A stretch of DNA of 64,000 bases from Bradyrhizobium sp. ORS 285 (lineage in GTDB: Bacteria; Pseudomonadota; Alphaproteobacteria; Rhizobiales; Xanthobacteraceae). The translations under genes and the position numbers were made by a program. The stretch lies in NCBI RefSeq assembly GCF_900176205.1, contig NZ_LT859959.1:6871001-6935000 (forward strand). The letters are read 5' to 3'. Under the pieces are notes generated by a model. It saw only the letters and a program-made list of their open reading frames with translations. It had not been told where the DNA came from and did no database searches. Shown here one piece after another: positions 1-8,503 of the stretch. Positions within the stretch are counted from its first letter, which is position 1. Each line of letters begins with the position of its first letter.

Positions 1-2
1 GG

Positions 3-77
3 CAGGAACAAGGGAAAGCGGATGAGGAAGTCGCGGCCGGAGGCCAGCGCGAACAGGGCGGAAAAAGCAAGGAATAG
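3..77 (+). CDS. 3' end of an unidentified protein (partial)
   Basis: The third plus-strand frame is open from the window edge to a TAG at 75-77 and encodes a hydrophilic tail rich in Glu, Gln, Lys and Gly. It looks like the C-terminus of a gene that starts outside the window. The other two plus frames either stop at once or read an Arg-rich shadow. It would sit just upstream of, and in the same direction as, the gene at 166. Only 24 residues are visible, so no function can be given. Confidence 0.4.
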   Translation, partial: QEQGKADEEVAAGGQREQGGKSKE

Positions 78-165
78 AGCCACTTGCGGAGCAAGGGGCG
101 AACGGGCAGCATATGCCTACAGGAAGCATATGTGAGGGCACAGCCGAAGGCACAGGGGGAACGGC

Positions 166-453
166 ATGAACGAGGTGATGAATCGCATTCTGAATATGCG
201 CACGATGGCCGAGTTCGAAGGGCTGCTCGCGCAGGTCGGTGTCAAGAAGCCGGATCTGTTGCAGACGATCTGCACGCTGGCGATGGAGCAGCTTCCGCCG
301 GATGAAGCCAAGGCGTTCGTGCTGGTCGCCGCGACGGAATACGACAAGGATCAGAGCGGCGGGTTGGAAAGAGCAGCGAAGCGGCCGCCGATTTTCCGGC
401 AAGTCGAGGACGAATTAATGCAAGGCTTGGCGGCGTCCCTGAAAAAGAAATGA
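166..453 (+). CDS. Small hypothetical prophage protein
   Basis: This 95-residue soluble, mostly helical protein is one of few plus-strand genes in the prophage. The start is supported by an AGGGGGAA Shine-Dalgarno stretch about 5 nt before the ATG. It has no signal peptide, membrane segment or Cys cluster, and it ends in a Lys-rich tail. I do not recognise the family. It runs away from the lysis genes and may belong to a separate unit at the far end of the prophage. Confidence 0.6.
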   Translation: MNEVMNRILNMRTMAEFEGLLAQVGVKKPDLLQTICTLAMEQLPPDEAKAFVLVAATEYDKDQSGGLERAAKRPPIFRQVEDELMQGLAASLKKK

Positions 454-528
454 CGGCTATCCCCAGGATTTCCCCAGATCTGCAAAATCCCCAGAAATGC
501 CGCAGGGGTAGGATGAAGGCATGGTGAA

Positions 529-631
529 GTGTGAGATAGTAATAGGGTGCGGTCGCGCGTCTTCGGACGTTCGCTCACACGCTATTTCACATAGCACCAT
601 CGCTTAGAGCCAGCCTTACCGCTGGCTTTTT
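529..631 (+). ncRNA. Candidate small structured RNA ending in a terminator
   Basis: The stretch has a 7-bp pairing GTGTGAG (529-535) with CTCACAC (574-580). Inside it is a hairpin CGTC-TTCG-GACG (558-569) with a UUCG tetraloop. It is followed by a Rho-independent terminator at 608-631. No convincing ORF covers it. It could instead be only the 3' UTR of the gene ending at 453. No clear promoter was found, so this is a structural inference. Confidence 0.35.
608..631 (+). terminator. Rho-independent terminator
   Basis: AGCCAGC (608-614) pairs with GCTGGCT (621-627) around the loop CTTACC and is followed by a T run. It lies downstream of the plus-strand gene at 166-453. Confidence 0.75.
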
Positions 632-804
632 GCGTTGTCCCGGGGGGTATAACGGGGGGACGTTAATAAGCCCGTTCCAGCGCAGGCTACGCCATGCCGA
701 AAAACAGGCGACAACTCAACGGAGCAAATTAGCCGCGCCGCCGAACTCAAAACACTTTGCTGTTTTGGGGGAGGGGGGCGCATCTTCCAATCTAACAAAG
801 CAAT

Positions 805-1236
805 ATGAAATCGAACCCGGTATTTCGGTCTCTGAGGTCAGAGCTAGATATTCCGAACGCTGAACCGTTGAGGATTTTGCGGCGGCGCGCGCAGAAATCG
901 AAACGACTGAAGTGCCCTCGCCCGTCTAAGATCCCGACGCAGTACAAGGCGTACATCAAGAGTGTGTTCTGGAGCGAGCGGCGCGAGCGCTATTTTCGGA
1001 AGCATGGGAAGCGATGCGCAGTATGCCGCACTACTGAAGGCATCAATCTGCACCATAAGGTCTACGGGAATTACGGCTCTGAGCCTGATGCGGATCTAAT
1101 GCCGCTCTGTGGGCGGCACCACATCGGATTTCATACGCAGCACGGAGTGAAGCGAGACATGCGCGCCGATACAGCCGAATACGTCCATGGCGCTGCATTC
1201 GAGGAAGAAGCTGAGCGCGTAATGCGCTCGATCTGA
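805..1236 (+). CDS. HNH endonuclease
   Basis: A 143-residue protein with a compact HNH/zinc-finger arrangement: CAVC, then a His-His pair in NLHHKVYG, then CGRHH about 20 residues later. The N-terminal third is basic, as expected for DNA binding. HNH proteins of this size in tailed phages often assist packaging or act as homing nucleases; which applies is unknown. The gene is on the plus strand, convergent with the holin-like gene, with a hairpin terminator between them. No good Shine-Dalgarno precedes the ATG at 805. Confidence 0.75.
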   Translation: MKSNPVFRSLRSELDIPNAEPLRILRRRAQKSKRLKCPRPSKIPTQYKAYIKSVFWSERRERYFRKHGKRCAVCRTTEGINLHHKVYGNYGSEPDADLMPLCGRHHIGFHTQHGVKRDMRADTAEYVHGAAFEEEAERVMRSI

Positions 1237-1245
1237 TAACCGAAA

Positions 1246-1263
1246 GGCCGCCCGGAGGCGGCC
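1246..1263 (-). terminator. Terminator hairpin between convergent genes
   Basis: GGCCGCC (1246-1252) pairs with GGCGGCC (1257-1263) around a 4-nt loop. On the minus strand the stem is followed by TTTC, so it most likely ends the long late transcript after the holin-like gene. Confidence 0.6.
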
Positions 1264-1288
1264 GATCGGAAGCTAGGTTTTTCGACTG

Positions 1289-1483
1289 CTACTGCTGCAT
1301 GATCCCGTTGTCGCGCATAGCGCCTGCAACAGATCCGCCCGTGTGTACTCCGAGGATCGAAAGGCCGCCTGTCAATAGGCCGAAAGCCTCAGCGGGGCCG
1401 AGCTGCCCGGTGATGTATCCGACGCCGGCGGTCAGGACCGCGAGCACCGCACCGACGATGGAAAGAGTCTGAGACAAATTCAT
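1289..1483 (-). CDS. Holin-like small membrane protein
   Basis: A 64-residue protein with two hydrophobic segments, about residues 4-26 and 29-48, and a short polar C-terminus. It lies immediately downstream of two cell-wall hydrolase genes. That size, topology and position fit a phage holin, which makes membrane holes so the endolysins reach the wall. Homology is not proven from sequence alone. No Shine-Dalgarno is seen before the ATG. Confidence 0.55.
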   Translation of the reverse strand: MNLSQTLSIVGAVLAVLTAGVGYITGQLGPAEAFGLLTGGLSILGVHTGGSVAGAMRDNGIMQQ

Positions 1484-1612
1484 ATTCGTTTGGCTTGGCT
1501 GATAACGCGACCTTTACCGGTGGTCTGCCCACCTCCCCGAGCGCCGGTCGAATTTCACTATGAGTGTGGAAAGCGGCGCCGGGGGAGCTAGGCAGACGAA
1601 AAGAACAGTAGC

Positions 1613-1975
1613 CTACAAATACCGTTGGATCTGCTGCCAGTATACGAGCGTCGAGGGCTTTTCGTAGCCGAACGGTCCGCCGTTCCAAATTCGGCAAATG
1701 TCCTCTGTTGTGGGAGCGCGACCGAGCCGTTTATCCGTGGCGTAGATCTTGAGATACTTCTCGAACGTGTCGATCGAGAGCTGACGATTTCCTCGCATTA
1801 TCTGCGCGGTAAGATTCGTCCCAAAAACTCGGTTCACATCGTCGCAAACGGGCTGACGGATCTGCATCGGCCCATATGCTTTATTGGGCAGGTGAAGATC
1901 GCCGATAGCCATGTCGTCGCCGCGGCTTTCTTGCATGATGACGGCGTTGATTATCTTGTCGGTGATGATCGGCAT
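1613..1975 (-). CDS. Endolysin, lytic-transglycosylase-like
   Basis: A 120-residue protein starting MPIITDKIINAVIMQESRGD. The early catalytic-type Glu in MQESRGD and the following AYGPMQIRQPV motif are typical of SLT/lysozyme-like lytic transglycosylases, with RIWNGGP near the end. It should cleave peptidoglycan glycan strands. It has no signal peptide, consistent with release through a holin. The start at 1975 is chosen because it begins the conserved domain and is one base past the M23 stop codon. A longer upstream start would read into the M23 gene. Confidence 0.8.
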   Translation of the reverse strand: MPIITDKIINAVIMQESRGDDMAIGDLHLPNKAYGPMQIRQPVCDDVNRVFGTNLTAQIMRGNRQLSIDTFEKYLKIYATDKRLGRAPTTEDICRIWNGGPFGYEKPSTLVYWQQIQRYL

Positions 1976-1976
1976 G

Positions 1977-2588
1977 TCATTGCGATGAGCCCGTAAGACG
2001 TGAGTACAACGTGCGCAGGAGCGCGAGTACGCGTTGCTGTAAGGGGATGATTTGAAGGTCAACGGCGTAGCGCCCGTTGAAATAAGGCCTGGGGTCGATA
2101 CAGCCGTTAAAACCGTTGTGGGCTTCGATCGGGTAGCCGGTCATGTCGAAAGGGATCAGACCAACGTGCAGATGATCTCCCGAACTTTCGAATGGAGCGC
2201 CGGTGTTGTCGGTCCAGCAGATGAAATCACCGGCCTTGACTGGGTACGATTTGCCATCGAGCGGGAACGGTGAGGGAAATACCGGATCGGTATCGCCGAT
2301 CAAGTGCCACAAGATCACATTGTATGTGCAAGGTTGCCCTTTATATGTCGATGGCCCTGTATTGATTACGATACCCTCGCCGCCGTGTGCGTCCTTTTCG
2401 TAATGGGCCATTCCGCTGCATGGCGCGTATCCGCGCGTGGCGTGCGGCGCGCGGAAGTCGAGCCCCATGTGACCTTGCTCGGGATTGCCGAAGCGATCCT
2501 TGAAGCGCGCGGCATAGTAGCTGTGATTCGCGCCGAAATCCTGGACGATGATGGCTGGCTTCACTACGTAGTAAAGCGACGGTTCCAT
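1977..2588 (-). CDS. M23-family (LytM-like) peptidase, second endolysin
   Basis: This 203-residue protein carries the zinc-peptidase signature GHMGLDFRAP (His and Asp ligands) and the downstream SGDHLHVG motif. It should cut peptidoglycan cross-bridge peptides, complementing the adjacent transglycosylase. The start at 2588 is preferred over an ORF extension to 2639 because a TACAAT hexamer (2595-2600) lies exactly 6 nt upstream of this ATG. No signal peptide is visible. Confidence 0.8.
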   Translation of the reverse strand: MEPSLYYVVKPAIIVQDFGANHSYYAARFKDRFGNPEQGHMGLDFRAPHATRGYAPCSGMAHYEKDAHGGEGIVINTGPSTYKGQPCTYNVILWHLIGDTDPVFPSPFPLDGKSYPVKAGDFICWTDNTGAPFESSGDHLHVGLIPFDMTGYPIEAHNGFNGCIDPRPYFNGRYAVDLQIIPLQQRVLALLRTLYSRLTGSSQ

Positions 2589-2594
2589 TGGGAA

Positions 2595-2600
2595 ATTGTA
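2595..2600 (-). promoter_or_regulatory. -10-like TACAAT, 6 nt before the M23 ATG
   Basis: Reads TGCTACAAT on the minus strand, an extended -10 (TGN before the hexamer). Six bases separate it from the ATG, so transcription would start at or beside the start codon. Confidence 0.5.
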
Positions 2601-2607
2601 GCACGGG

Positions 2608-2844
2608 CTACGGGACCAGGTTGCCGAGTAGGTTCGCAATGATGTCGTGAGTATTCATGTTCTGCCCGATTAAAATCCCGAAAACGAGTACTAGGGCAAT
2701 GATGATTTTTTTAACCTTCCCGTTCGTGAAAATGCCCTGGCGCTCAATTCTCGGCAGATACCCTTCTTCTTCGTCGAAAAGCCGGTGTTCAAGCGTGTCG
2801 AATCGAGCGTCTATTTCGCGGTTCGAGTAAGGTTGCTCGGTCAT
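2608..2844 (-). CDS. Small single-pass membrane protein
   Basis: A 78-residue protein with a polar, charged N-terminal region (about residues 1-45) and one hydrophobic segment (KKIIIALVLVFGILIG) near the C-terminus. Its place between the fibre and the endolysin suggests a lysis accessory, for example a spanin-like or antiholin-like role. That is inference from position only. The ATG at 2844 follows the Cys-rich gene closely. Confidence 0.55.
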   Translation of the reverse strand: MTEQPYSNREIDARFDTLEHRLFDEEEGYLPRIERQGIFTNGKVKKIIIALVLVFGILIGQNMNTHDIIANLLGNLVP

Positions 2845-2848
2845 ATCG

Positions 2849-3088
2849 CTATGACCCGATTTTAGCGCAGTCGTCGCAAACGACGGAATGAGTTGCCAAC
2901 AGTTCGGTTTCGAGGGCCTTGTCGCTCTTGCGACCGTGCTCGGAGGGGAAACGGATCTCGCCGCACACCTTCCCGCATTTGCATTTGAGATCATGGACGA
3001 CTTCGTGAACATGGACGTCGCGCGTAATCTTGCCGCTTGGAGTGTCGAACTTGCGCGCCTCGATCCTGTGGTCTTTTCGGAGTGCCAT
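2849..3088 (-). CDS. Small Cys-rich (zinc-ribbon-like) protein
   Basis: A 79-residue protein with CKCGKVCG and a later CDDC, a probable zinc site. The start codon overlaps the tail-fibre stop region (TAATATG), so it is probably translated by coupling. It is one of several tiny Cys-rich proteins in this prophage. Function unknown. Confidence 0.6.
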   Translation of the reverse strand: MALRKDHRIEARKFDTPSGKITRDVHVHEVVHDLKCKCGKVCGEIRFPSEHGRKSDKALETELLATHSVVCDDCAKIGS

Positions 3089-3089
3089 A

Positions 3090-4811
3090 TTACGCGTGGA
3101 ATGTATTTACCGCCCGGAGGGTAGCGCCGTTTGCGCCAGCGGAACCGCTGGCCCCCGTTCCGGTGCCGCCTGCACCTCCGCTAACGTTGTATGTGCCGCT
3201 GTCGGCGGTCAGGGTAGCGTAGAGGACCAGGCAATTGCCGCCGGCTCCGCCGCCGCCGCAACCGCCCTGCAAGCCGCCGGATACGTTGTTCGTATTCGCG
3301 GATCCCGCATTGCCGGAAAGGTCAATCGCGCCCGTTGTGAAGTTGTACGCCGCACCGCACTCGATATAGAGGCCACCGCCGCCCGCGCCGCCGCTTCCAG
3401 GATTGCCGATCGAGAAGCCGTTTGCGCCGCCAGTTGTACCGGCGCAGCCGTTCCCGCCGGCCGGTGCGAATCGGTTGAAGGGAGACAACGCGGGAAGGCC
3501 TGGGCCGGCGAGCACGGAATGGATATTCGACGCGCCGGCAATGGCGATATTGCTTCCGACTCCCACTCCGGCGATCGATCCCCCGCCCGCACCGCCCATG
3601 CCTGAGACGGAGGCAACCGTGTTATCGACGACGCGAATGGCGTCCGGGCCGCCGCCGAGCCCACGCATGTCGATCGCGTGCGTGCTCGATGTCGTGATGG
3701 TTACGTTACCCTGCGAGCGCAGGGCGAACGTGAAACCGCGGCCGACGCTGCTGAAGGCGAGGTTCGCCGTTCCCGTGATGCTGACGGACGTGTAGTTTTT
3801 CTCAAGATAGCTCGCGCTTCCCGCGCTAAGCGTCGTTGTCCCTGACGAGATCGAGAGTGCGCCGTCGGTTCCGGTGCCGCCGAATTTCGAAATGGCGGCT
3901 GCGCGACCCGCGACGTAGATGTTGGTCTTCGCGTAGATGTTATTGAACTGAAACGAAAGGCTGCCGAGATCGCGGGTGCCGTCGGCATCCGGCAGAATAT
4001 TCGCGGCCACGGATCCTGGATTGAATGGATAGGCGATCATAGGCCGAACATCGTACTGGATGTACGCCTGGCTCGTGGACTGGTTGTCATTGTCAAGGAT
4101 CTTCGTTTCGCCAACGACGTTGTAAATCTCGCACAGCGGCACCTTGTTCGCCGGATACGCCGGGACCGCCGGAGACGCGTTTTCAACGCCGGTCGTCCAG
4201 GCGAGCGTGCCGCTGCTGTCGATCGTGAGGACGTCGATACGAGGGTTCGTGCTCGGTGCGGTCACGGTCGGCGTGCTGCCGCCGGCGTATTTCACTTCCG
4301 TACCGTTGATCCATACCGTGCCCGGATGGACGCAGAGCGCCATCGTGTTGGCTGTCCAGGTCGCAGACGTGACCGTGGTTGCTACCGAGAGTGATGTGAA
4401 CGGCGCGTAGATCGTCTTGTTGCCGTGACCGACGATCGTGCTCGTAGATACCGTCAGGAAGCTGAGGTAGCTGAGCAGCGTCTGATTTGCCGAGCTCGCG
4501 GCGACCTGAGTGCTCGTCGTGGTGCCGGGATTTGTCAGGAAATTGTAGAGGTTCGCGGCCGTTGCTGCGGCTGTCGCGCCGATGAGGACGTTATTGGCCG
4601 CGACGCCGAGGCTCGTCACGAACGTAATCACGATCGCGGTGCCGTTGATCGTGAGGGTCAGCGTCTGATTGTTGCTCGGGTTCGTGCCCATAGCGATCGT
4701 GCCGAGCATTTGATGCACAAGGCAAGACGCGCCGCCGCGCGCGTCCGATCTGATGCCGTTGATGTTGCCGGAATAGATCGTTTCCGAATTAGCAATCGGG
4801 CCGGACCTCAT
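3090..4811 (-). CDS. Tail fibre / receptor-binding protein with Gly-rich C-terminal domain
   Basis: A 573-residue protein. The N-terminal half is rich in Thr, Ser, Ala and Asn, as in beta-structured fibres. About the last 190 residues contain repeated Gly-rich blocks (GGAGGG, GGGGAGG, GSGGAGGGG) reminiscent of the polyglycine-type adhesin tips of some phages. It follows the hub and the 157-residue tail protein, the usual place for host-recognition proteins. A TATAAT hexamer lies 6 nt before the ATG. Confidence 0.75.
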   Translation of the reverse strand: MRSGPIANSETIYSGNINGIRSDARGGASCLVHQMLGTIAMGTNPSNNQTLTLTINGTAIVITFVTSLGVAANNVLIGATAAATAANLYNFLTNPGTTTSTQVAASSANQTLLSYLSFLTVSTSTIVGHGNKTIYAPFTSLSVATTVTSATWTANTMALCVHPGTVWINGTEVKYAGGSTPTVTAPSTNPRIDVLTIDSSGTLAWTTGVENASPAVPAYPANKVPLCEIYNVVGETKILDNDNQSTSQAYIQYDVRPMIAYPFNPGSVAANILPDADGTRDLGSLSFQFNNIYAKTNIYVAGRAAAISKFGGTGTDGALSISSGTTTLSAGSASYLEKNYTSVSITGTANLAFSSVGRGFTFALRSQGNVTITTSSTHAIDMRGLGGGPDAIRVVDNTVASVSGMGGAGGGSIAGVGVGSNIAIAGASNIHSVLAGPGLPALSPFNRFAPAGGNGCAGTTGGANGFSIGNPGSGGAGGGGLYIECGAAYNFTTGAIDLSGNAGSANTNNVSGGLQGGCGGGGAGGNCLVLYATLTADSGTYNVSGGAGGTGTGASGSAGANGATLRAVNTFHA

Positions 4812-4817
4812 ACGAAA

Positions 4818-4823
4818 ATTATA
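4818..4823 (-). promoter_or_regulatory. -10-like TATAAT, 6 nt before the tail-fibre ATG
   Basis: Minus-strand reading is TGCTATAAT followed by 6 bases and then ATG. It is a consensus extended -10, and no Shine-Dalgarno is present. Confidence 0.55.
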
Positions 4824-4826
4824 GCA

Positions 4827-5300
4827 TCACTGCGTGAGCGTGAATGTCACTTGGACGGTCGTGTCCTGGCCCGCAACCTTCACGTAGGGTGTGCCGAATA
4901 CGACGTGATTGAAAAGCTGGGTGCCGTCTACGAAGGTGCCGAACTCGTTGTAGGTATTGTTCGGCAGGGTCGAGTCTGGGAAGAAGAATTGCAAGATGGC
5001 CTGTTGCGTCCCGTAGTCCTGTTGCAACGTGGGTGCAGCTCGGGTCACCTCGGCCGTGAGCGCGGTGTCGCTCAGCGCCACGGCGGTCGAGCCGGTGCCA
5101 ATGGCGCCCTGCGTGATGTTGAGCGAATACGTGTTCACCCCGATCAGGCGCTGAATGATGAGATCGAGGCCGGTGTTGTTGCCCTGCATTACGAGATTTT
5201 CGTGGACGCTCTCGCTTATCAGCTCTTTCGTGCCAGCTTTGTAGGCGCGAATCGTGACAACGCCTTTGATCTTGAGCCCGTCGTGAAGTTTGGGGATCAT
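4827..5300 (-). CDS. Tail/baseplate structural protein
   Basis: A 157-residue beta-rich protein whose ATG overlaps the stop codon of the hub gene by four bases (ATGA), so it is translationally coupled. Such proteins between hub and fibre usually form part of the distal tail or link the fibre. I do not recognise a named family. There is no export signal or membrane segment. Confidence 0.6.
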   Translation of the reverse strand: MIPKLHDGLKIKGVVTIRAYKAGTKELISESVHENLVMQGNNTGLDLIIQRLIGVNTYSLNITQGAIGTGSTAVALSDTALTAEVTRAAPTLQQDYGTQQAILQFFFPDSTLPNNTYNEFGTFVDGTQLFNHVVFGTPYVKVAGQDTTVQVTFTLTQ

Positions 5301-6745
5301 GAGTATTTTGAGAAGCCCGCGCGCGCTGTTCCGTAGACGTAGGGCGGGCTCGATGAGGAAATTGTAACACTGTCGTCAACGAGGGTGTCTTCCTCCACGT
5401 CGAGCAAGATCTGAAGAACGGTGCTGGCATCAATGCTCGTCTGCGCGTTCTGCTGCTGAAGCAGGGTCAGCATGATGTCTGTAAACGTCACCTTGTCCGA
5501 TCCGATCGCCTCGATGTGATAGCGCAGCGCGGTCGGCGTCTGCGCCCGCGCCTCAATGCGCTTGATGATGAGGGGGTAGTTGCTGACTCCGAATTTCGTG
5601 CTGTTGTACATGATGACCTGGCCGACGCGCGCGCCGGTCTGCACGGTGTAGAATTTCACGTCGTAAACCGGGTGGCCGAACTGGACGAGCTCCGCCTGCG
5701 CGCGCTCCTGCGCTTCGGCGACGCTCTTGATCTGAGCGTCGATGATGCTGTCCTGGTACTCCCCGTATGCGGCTACGCTCGCGCTGTCCTGAACGTGCGC
5801 CACGATCGGGATTTGGGCGTTTCCGTAGACTTTGAGGGTGTGGCCGCTGCCGGGGTCGGACGTAAAGCGGATGAACGGCCCTGTGCTGTTATACAGCGTC
5901 TGATGCGTTCCAGGGTCGTCCTGTTGGTCGATACCGACGCTCTGCACCACACCATCGAGCGTGACGAAGAATGCACCCGTATATTTATAGGCGAGGTGGT
6001 ACACCGTCTGGCCGGCGACCGTGGTGTACTTGTCCGGCGTCGTCGTGGCGTCGTAGGCCTTGGGATACGAGCCGCCGATCACGTAAATGCTGTTCTTCAG
6101 GTTCGTGATGTCGAGCGTTGAGTCGAGGGTTGGCCAATCGAGATCCGCGCTCGTGTCGTCGATAGGGAACGGCGCCGGATTGTATTCGCTGCTGCCGGTA
6201 ACGGTGGTCGCAAAGAAGAAGTGAACCTTCTTGTCCGGGCCGACATACCAGTCCCAGCCGATATGACGCGCCAGGGCTTCGAGGCAGCGCGTGACCTGTT
6301 CGTAGTTGAACGAGATCGTCGGAATCGTGAAGCCTGCGCGCTGGACGTTCGTGGTGTAGTCGAAGCCGGCCGCTGCGAAGCGGGACACGATGTCGGCCAC
6401 GATGTCCGCCGGATCCATGTTCGTGTAGGACGCCTTCACGAGCTTGCTGTCGAGCTTGAACCCGTAATCGAGGACGCCGATACTCACCTCGATCAGCCCG
6501 CCGCCCTTTACGATCTTCTGCACGCTCGTCACGACGCCGCCAAATATGGTGCCGCTCGGATCGGTGAGCGTGATGTCGTCTCCGATTGCGGGAATGGACG
6601 ATGCGCTCGCCGGCTTCAGATGCATGCGGAACTTCAGCGATCCGCGCTCCTTGGTGAGTACGGACACCATTTCCAGGCTGTCCCACACGACGTATCCGCT
6701 GATGTCGGTCGTGCCCTTCCATGTGATGTACACGGGCGCGGTCAT
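5297..6745 (-). CDS. Tail hub / distal tail protein (gp27/gpD-like)
   Basis: A 482-residue protein directly downstream of the tape measure gene. The N-terminus (DISGYVVWDSLEMVSVLTKE) and later segments such as DPADIVADIVSRF and the C-terminal LIIKRIEARAQTPTALRYHIEA resemble central tail-hub proteins of the T4 gp27/P2 gpD superfold. It would cap the tail tube and anchor fibres. The family assignment comes from pattern and gene order, not a search. Confidence 0.7.
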   Translation of the reverse strand: MTAPVYITWKGTTDISGYVVWDSLEMVSVLTKERGSLKFRMHLKPASASSIPAIGDDITLTDPSGTIFGGVVTSVQKIVKGGGLIEVSIGVLDYGFKLDSKLVKASYTNMDPADIVADIVSRFAAAGFDYTTNVQRAGFTIPTISFNYEQVTRCLEALARHIGWDWYVGPDKKVHFFFATTVTGSSEYNPAPFPIDDTSADLDWPTLDSTLDITNLKNSIYVIGGSYPKAYDATTTPDKYTTVAGQTVYHLAYKYTGAFFVTLDGVVQSVGIDQQDDPGTHQTLYNSTGPFIRFTSDPGSGHTLKVYGNAQIPIVAHVQDSASVAAYGEYQDSIIDAQIKSVAEAQERAQAELVQFGHPVYDVKFYTVQTGARVGQVIMYNSTKFGVSNYPLIIKRIEARAQTPTALRYHIEAIGSDKVTFTDIMLTLLQQQNAQTSIDASTVLQILLDVEEDTLVDDSVTISSSSPPYVYGTARAGFSKYS

Positions 6746-6751
6746 AGAGCC

Positions 6752-8491
6752 TTAGAAGGCGCGGAGCTTGATCTGCGAATTAATCATGCCGGCGAGATCT
6801 TGCGCCAAGCGGCGCATCATAGAGCTGTCGCTGCCGTAGAAGTTGCCGGAAAGGTTGATGACGATGTTCCCCCCTCCCGCGCCTCCGCCCGCTCCCGCGA
6901 GCCCTGCTCCACCGAATGATGAGAGCGGAATGATCGCTTCCGGCCCGGCCTCGCCAACGAGTGCGAGCGTGGGCGACGATACGATGCCGCCTTCGGCAAA
7001 TTTCGGGACATTCGGTATCAGCCCTGCGGCGCTGCCTGCGACGGCGCCGGGGAGCGATGAGACGGCCGAAAGCGCCTTTTGCATCGACCCGACGAAGCCG
7101 TCTATTGCGCTCTCGATGCCGGAAATTGCCCCCGTGACCGCGCTCGTGATCTTGCCCCATAGCTGGGTCGTGAAATCGAGGATCCACTGCCATGCGCCGC
7201 CGATGTCGTGCTTGATGGTGTCCCAATGTGCGGCAAGCGCTATGACGAGCGCGCCGACGCCCGGCAGCAAAAACTGAACGATCGCCTGCCAATCGTCCTT
7301 AATGAACGCGGCGATAGCGCTCCATACCTCGCGTGTTCTTGCGGTGATGCTGTCCCAATTCACGATGATAGTCGCGACCAACGCAGCAACGCCCGCGATG
7401 ATCGCGGCAATTGCGACTGCGATGCCGGCCGATGCGAGCGTGAAGCCCGCGCCGAACATTCCGACGATGATGATGAGCGGCGCGATGGCGATGAATACGG
7501 CCCCGAGTACAAGGAGAAGGCTGCCGAGAATTGTGGCGGTCAACGCGATTGCCTCGGTCAGCTTCGGATGTTCGGCAGTCCAGGCGGTGAGTACGGTCAC
7601 GACGTGATCCACGGCCTGCGCGAACGCCGTGGCGTGTTCAAGGAGGGGAATGCCGGCAGTTACCAGGAAGTGCTGCCAATCCTCTGTGAGCCGCTTCGTG
7701 GCCGCGTCATACTGGTCGGCCGCTTTGCCGGCGTGCTCGTGCGCGAATGCCAGCGGCTCGATCTGATCCTTGAGCTCAGAGATCTTCTGCTTCACGGCGT
7801 CGATCTTGGCGGCCTGCTCTGCCTCGTCTGCCCACAGCTCGCCGGTCGTCTTACCCTTCCCGCTGATCGGCTGTTCGAGCTTAAGAAGCTCCGCTTGCTG
7901 TTCCCGCAGTTGATTTGTGAGATCGGCCAGCTTCGTCGGATCGCCTGCTGCGGCCTTTACCGCGTCGTCTACCCATGACATGAGCGATTTCCCGGCCGTT
8001 TCGGCCATATAGCCGGCTATGAGCATGCGGAAGTACCCGTGCATGCCCGCCATGGCGTTGGTGGCCTTGGCGGCGCTCTCCTCGGCTTTGCCGCCCATCG
8101 CGGCAAACGCCGCCGCAGCCTGCTCCTCCGTGCCGTTCATCATCAAATCGAGGTTCGCGAGGCTTTCATCCCAGGACATCGTGGATGCCCCGGCCGCGGC
8201 GCCGCTTGCGCCCGCAATGGCGTCGTAATCGGCCTCGATCGAGCTTGCCGCCTCGCCGGCGGACGTCGTTATGTCATCGACGGCCGCGATCCACGAATTT
8301 GCGGCCGCTTCCGCGGTTTTGGCGGCCGCAGCTTCTACGTCAGCGAAAACAGTATCCAAATTCTCGGCCATCCCATCGGCGGCCTTGCCGACGGCCATCG
8401 ACATCGACTCAGCAGATTCGGCAACATTGTCGAGCGCGCCGGAGGCCTGGTCTACGGCTGTGATGTTGATCTGTAGATTCTGCTCGTCCAT
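6752..8491 (-). CDS. Tail tape measure protein
   Basis: A 579-residue protein with an Ala-rich helical/coiled-coil N-terminal half, a very hydrophobic central block (about residues 315-375) and the C-terminal motif GGIVSSPTLALVGEAGPEAI that is typical of tape measure proteins. It sets tail length and helps DNA entry. It follows the chaperone pair, as in lambda-like tails. A TATAAT hexamer lies 6 nt upstream of its ATG. Confidence 0.9.
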   Translation of the reverse strand: MDEQNLQINITAVDQASGALDNVAESAESMSMAVGKAADGMAENLDTVFADVEAAAAKTAEAAANSWIAAVDDITTSAGEAASSIEADYDAIAGASGAAAGASTMSWDESLANLDLMMNGTEEQAAAAFAAMGGKAEESAAKATNAMAGMHGYFRMLIAGYMAETAGKSLMSWVDDAVKAAAGDPTKLADLTNQLREQQAELLKLEQPISGKGKTTGELWADEAEQAAKIDAVKQKISELKDQIEPLAFAHEHAGKAADQYDAATKRLTEDWQHFLVTAGIPLLEHATAFAQAVDHVVTVLTAWTAEHPKLTEAIALTATILGSLLLVLGAVFIAIAPLIIIVGMFGAGFTLASAGIAVAIAAIIAGVAALVATIIVNWDSITARTREVWSAIAAFIKDDWQAIVQFLLPGVGALVIALAAHWDTIKHDIGGAWQWILDFTTQLWGKITSAVTGAISGIESAIDGFVGSMQKALSAVSSLPGAVAGSAAGLIPNVPKFAEGGIVSSPTLALVGEAGPEAIIPLSSFGGAGLAGAGGGAGGGNIVINLSGNFYGSDSSMMRRLAQDLAGMINSQIKLRAF

Positions 8492-8497
8492 AGGGTC

Positions 8498-8503
8498 ATT
8501 ATA
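8498..8503 (-). promoter_or_regulatory. -10-like TATAAT, 6 nt before the tape measure ATG
   Basis: Minus-strand CCGTATAATG then 5 more bases then ATG, giving the same hexamer-to-ATG distance of 6 nt as in other structural genes. It lies at the end of the preceding coding sequence. Confidence 0.5.

Noticed and set aside
462..500. Three TCCCCAG words as phage iterons or operator
   Set aside because: Spacing is irregular and only three short copies are present; too weak to call.
1389..1697. 102-aa minus-strand ORF between holin-like and endolysin genes
   Set aside because: It overlaps both real genes and has shadow-like composition.
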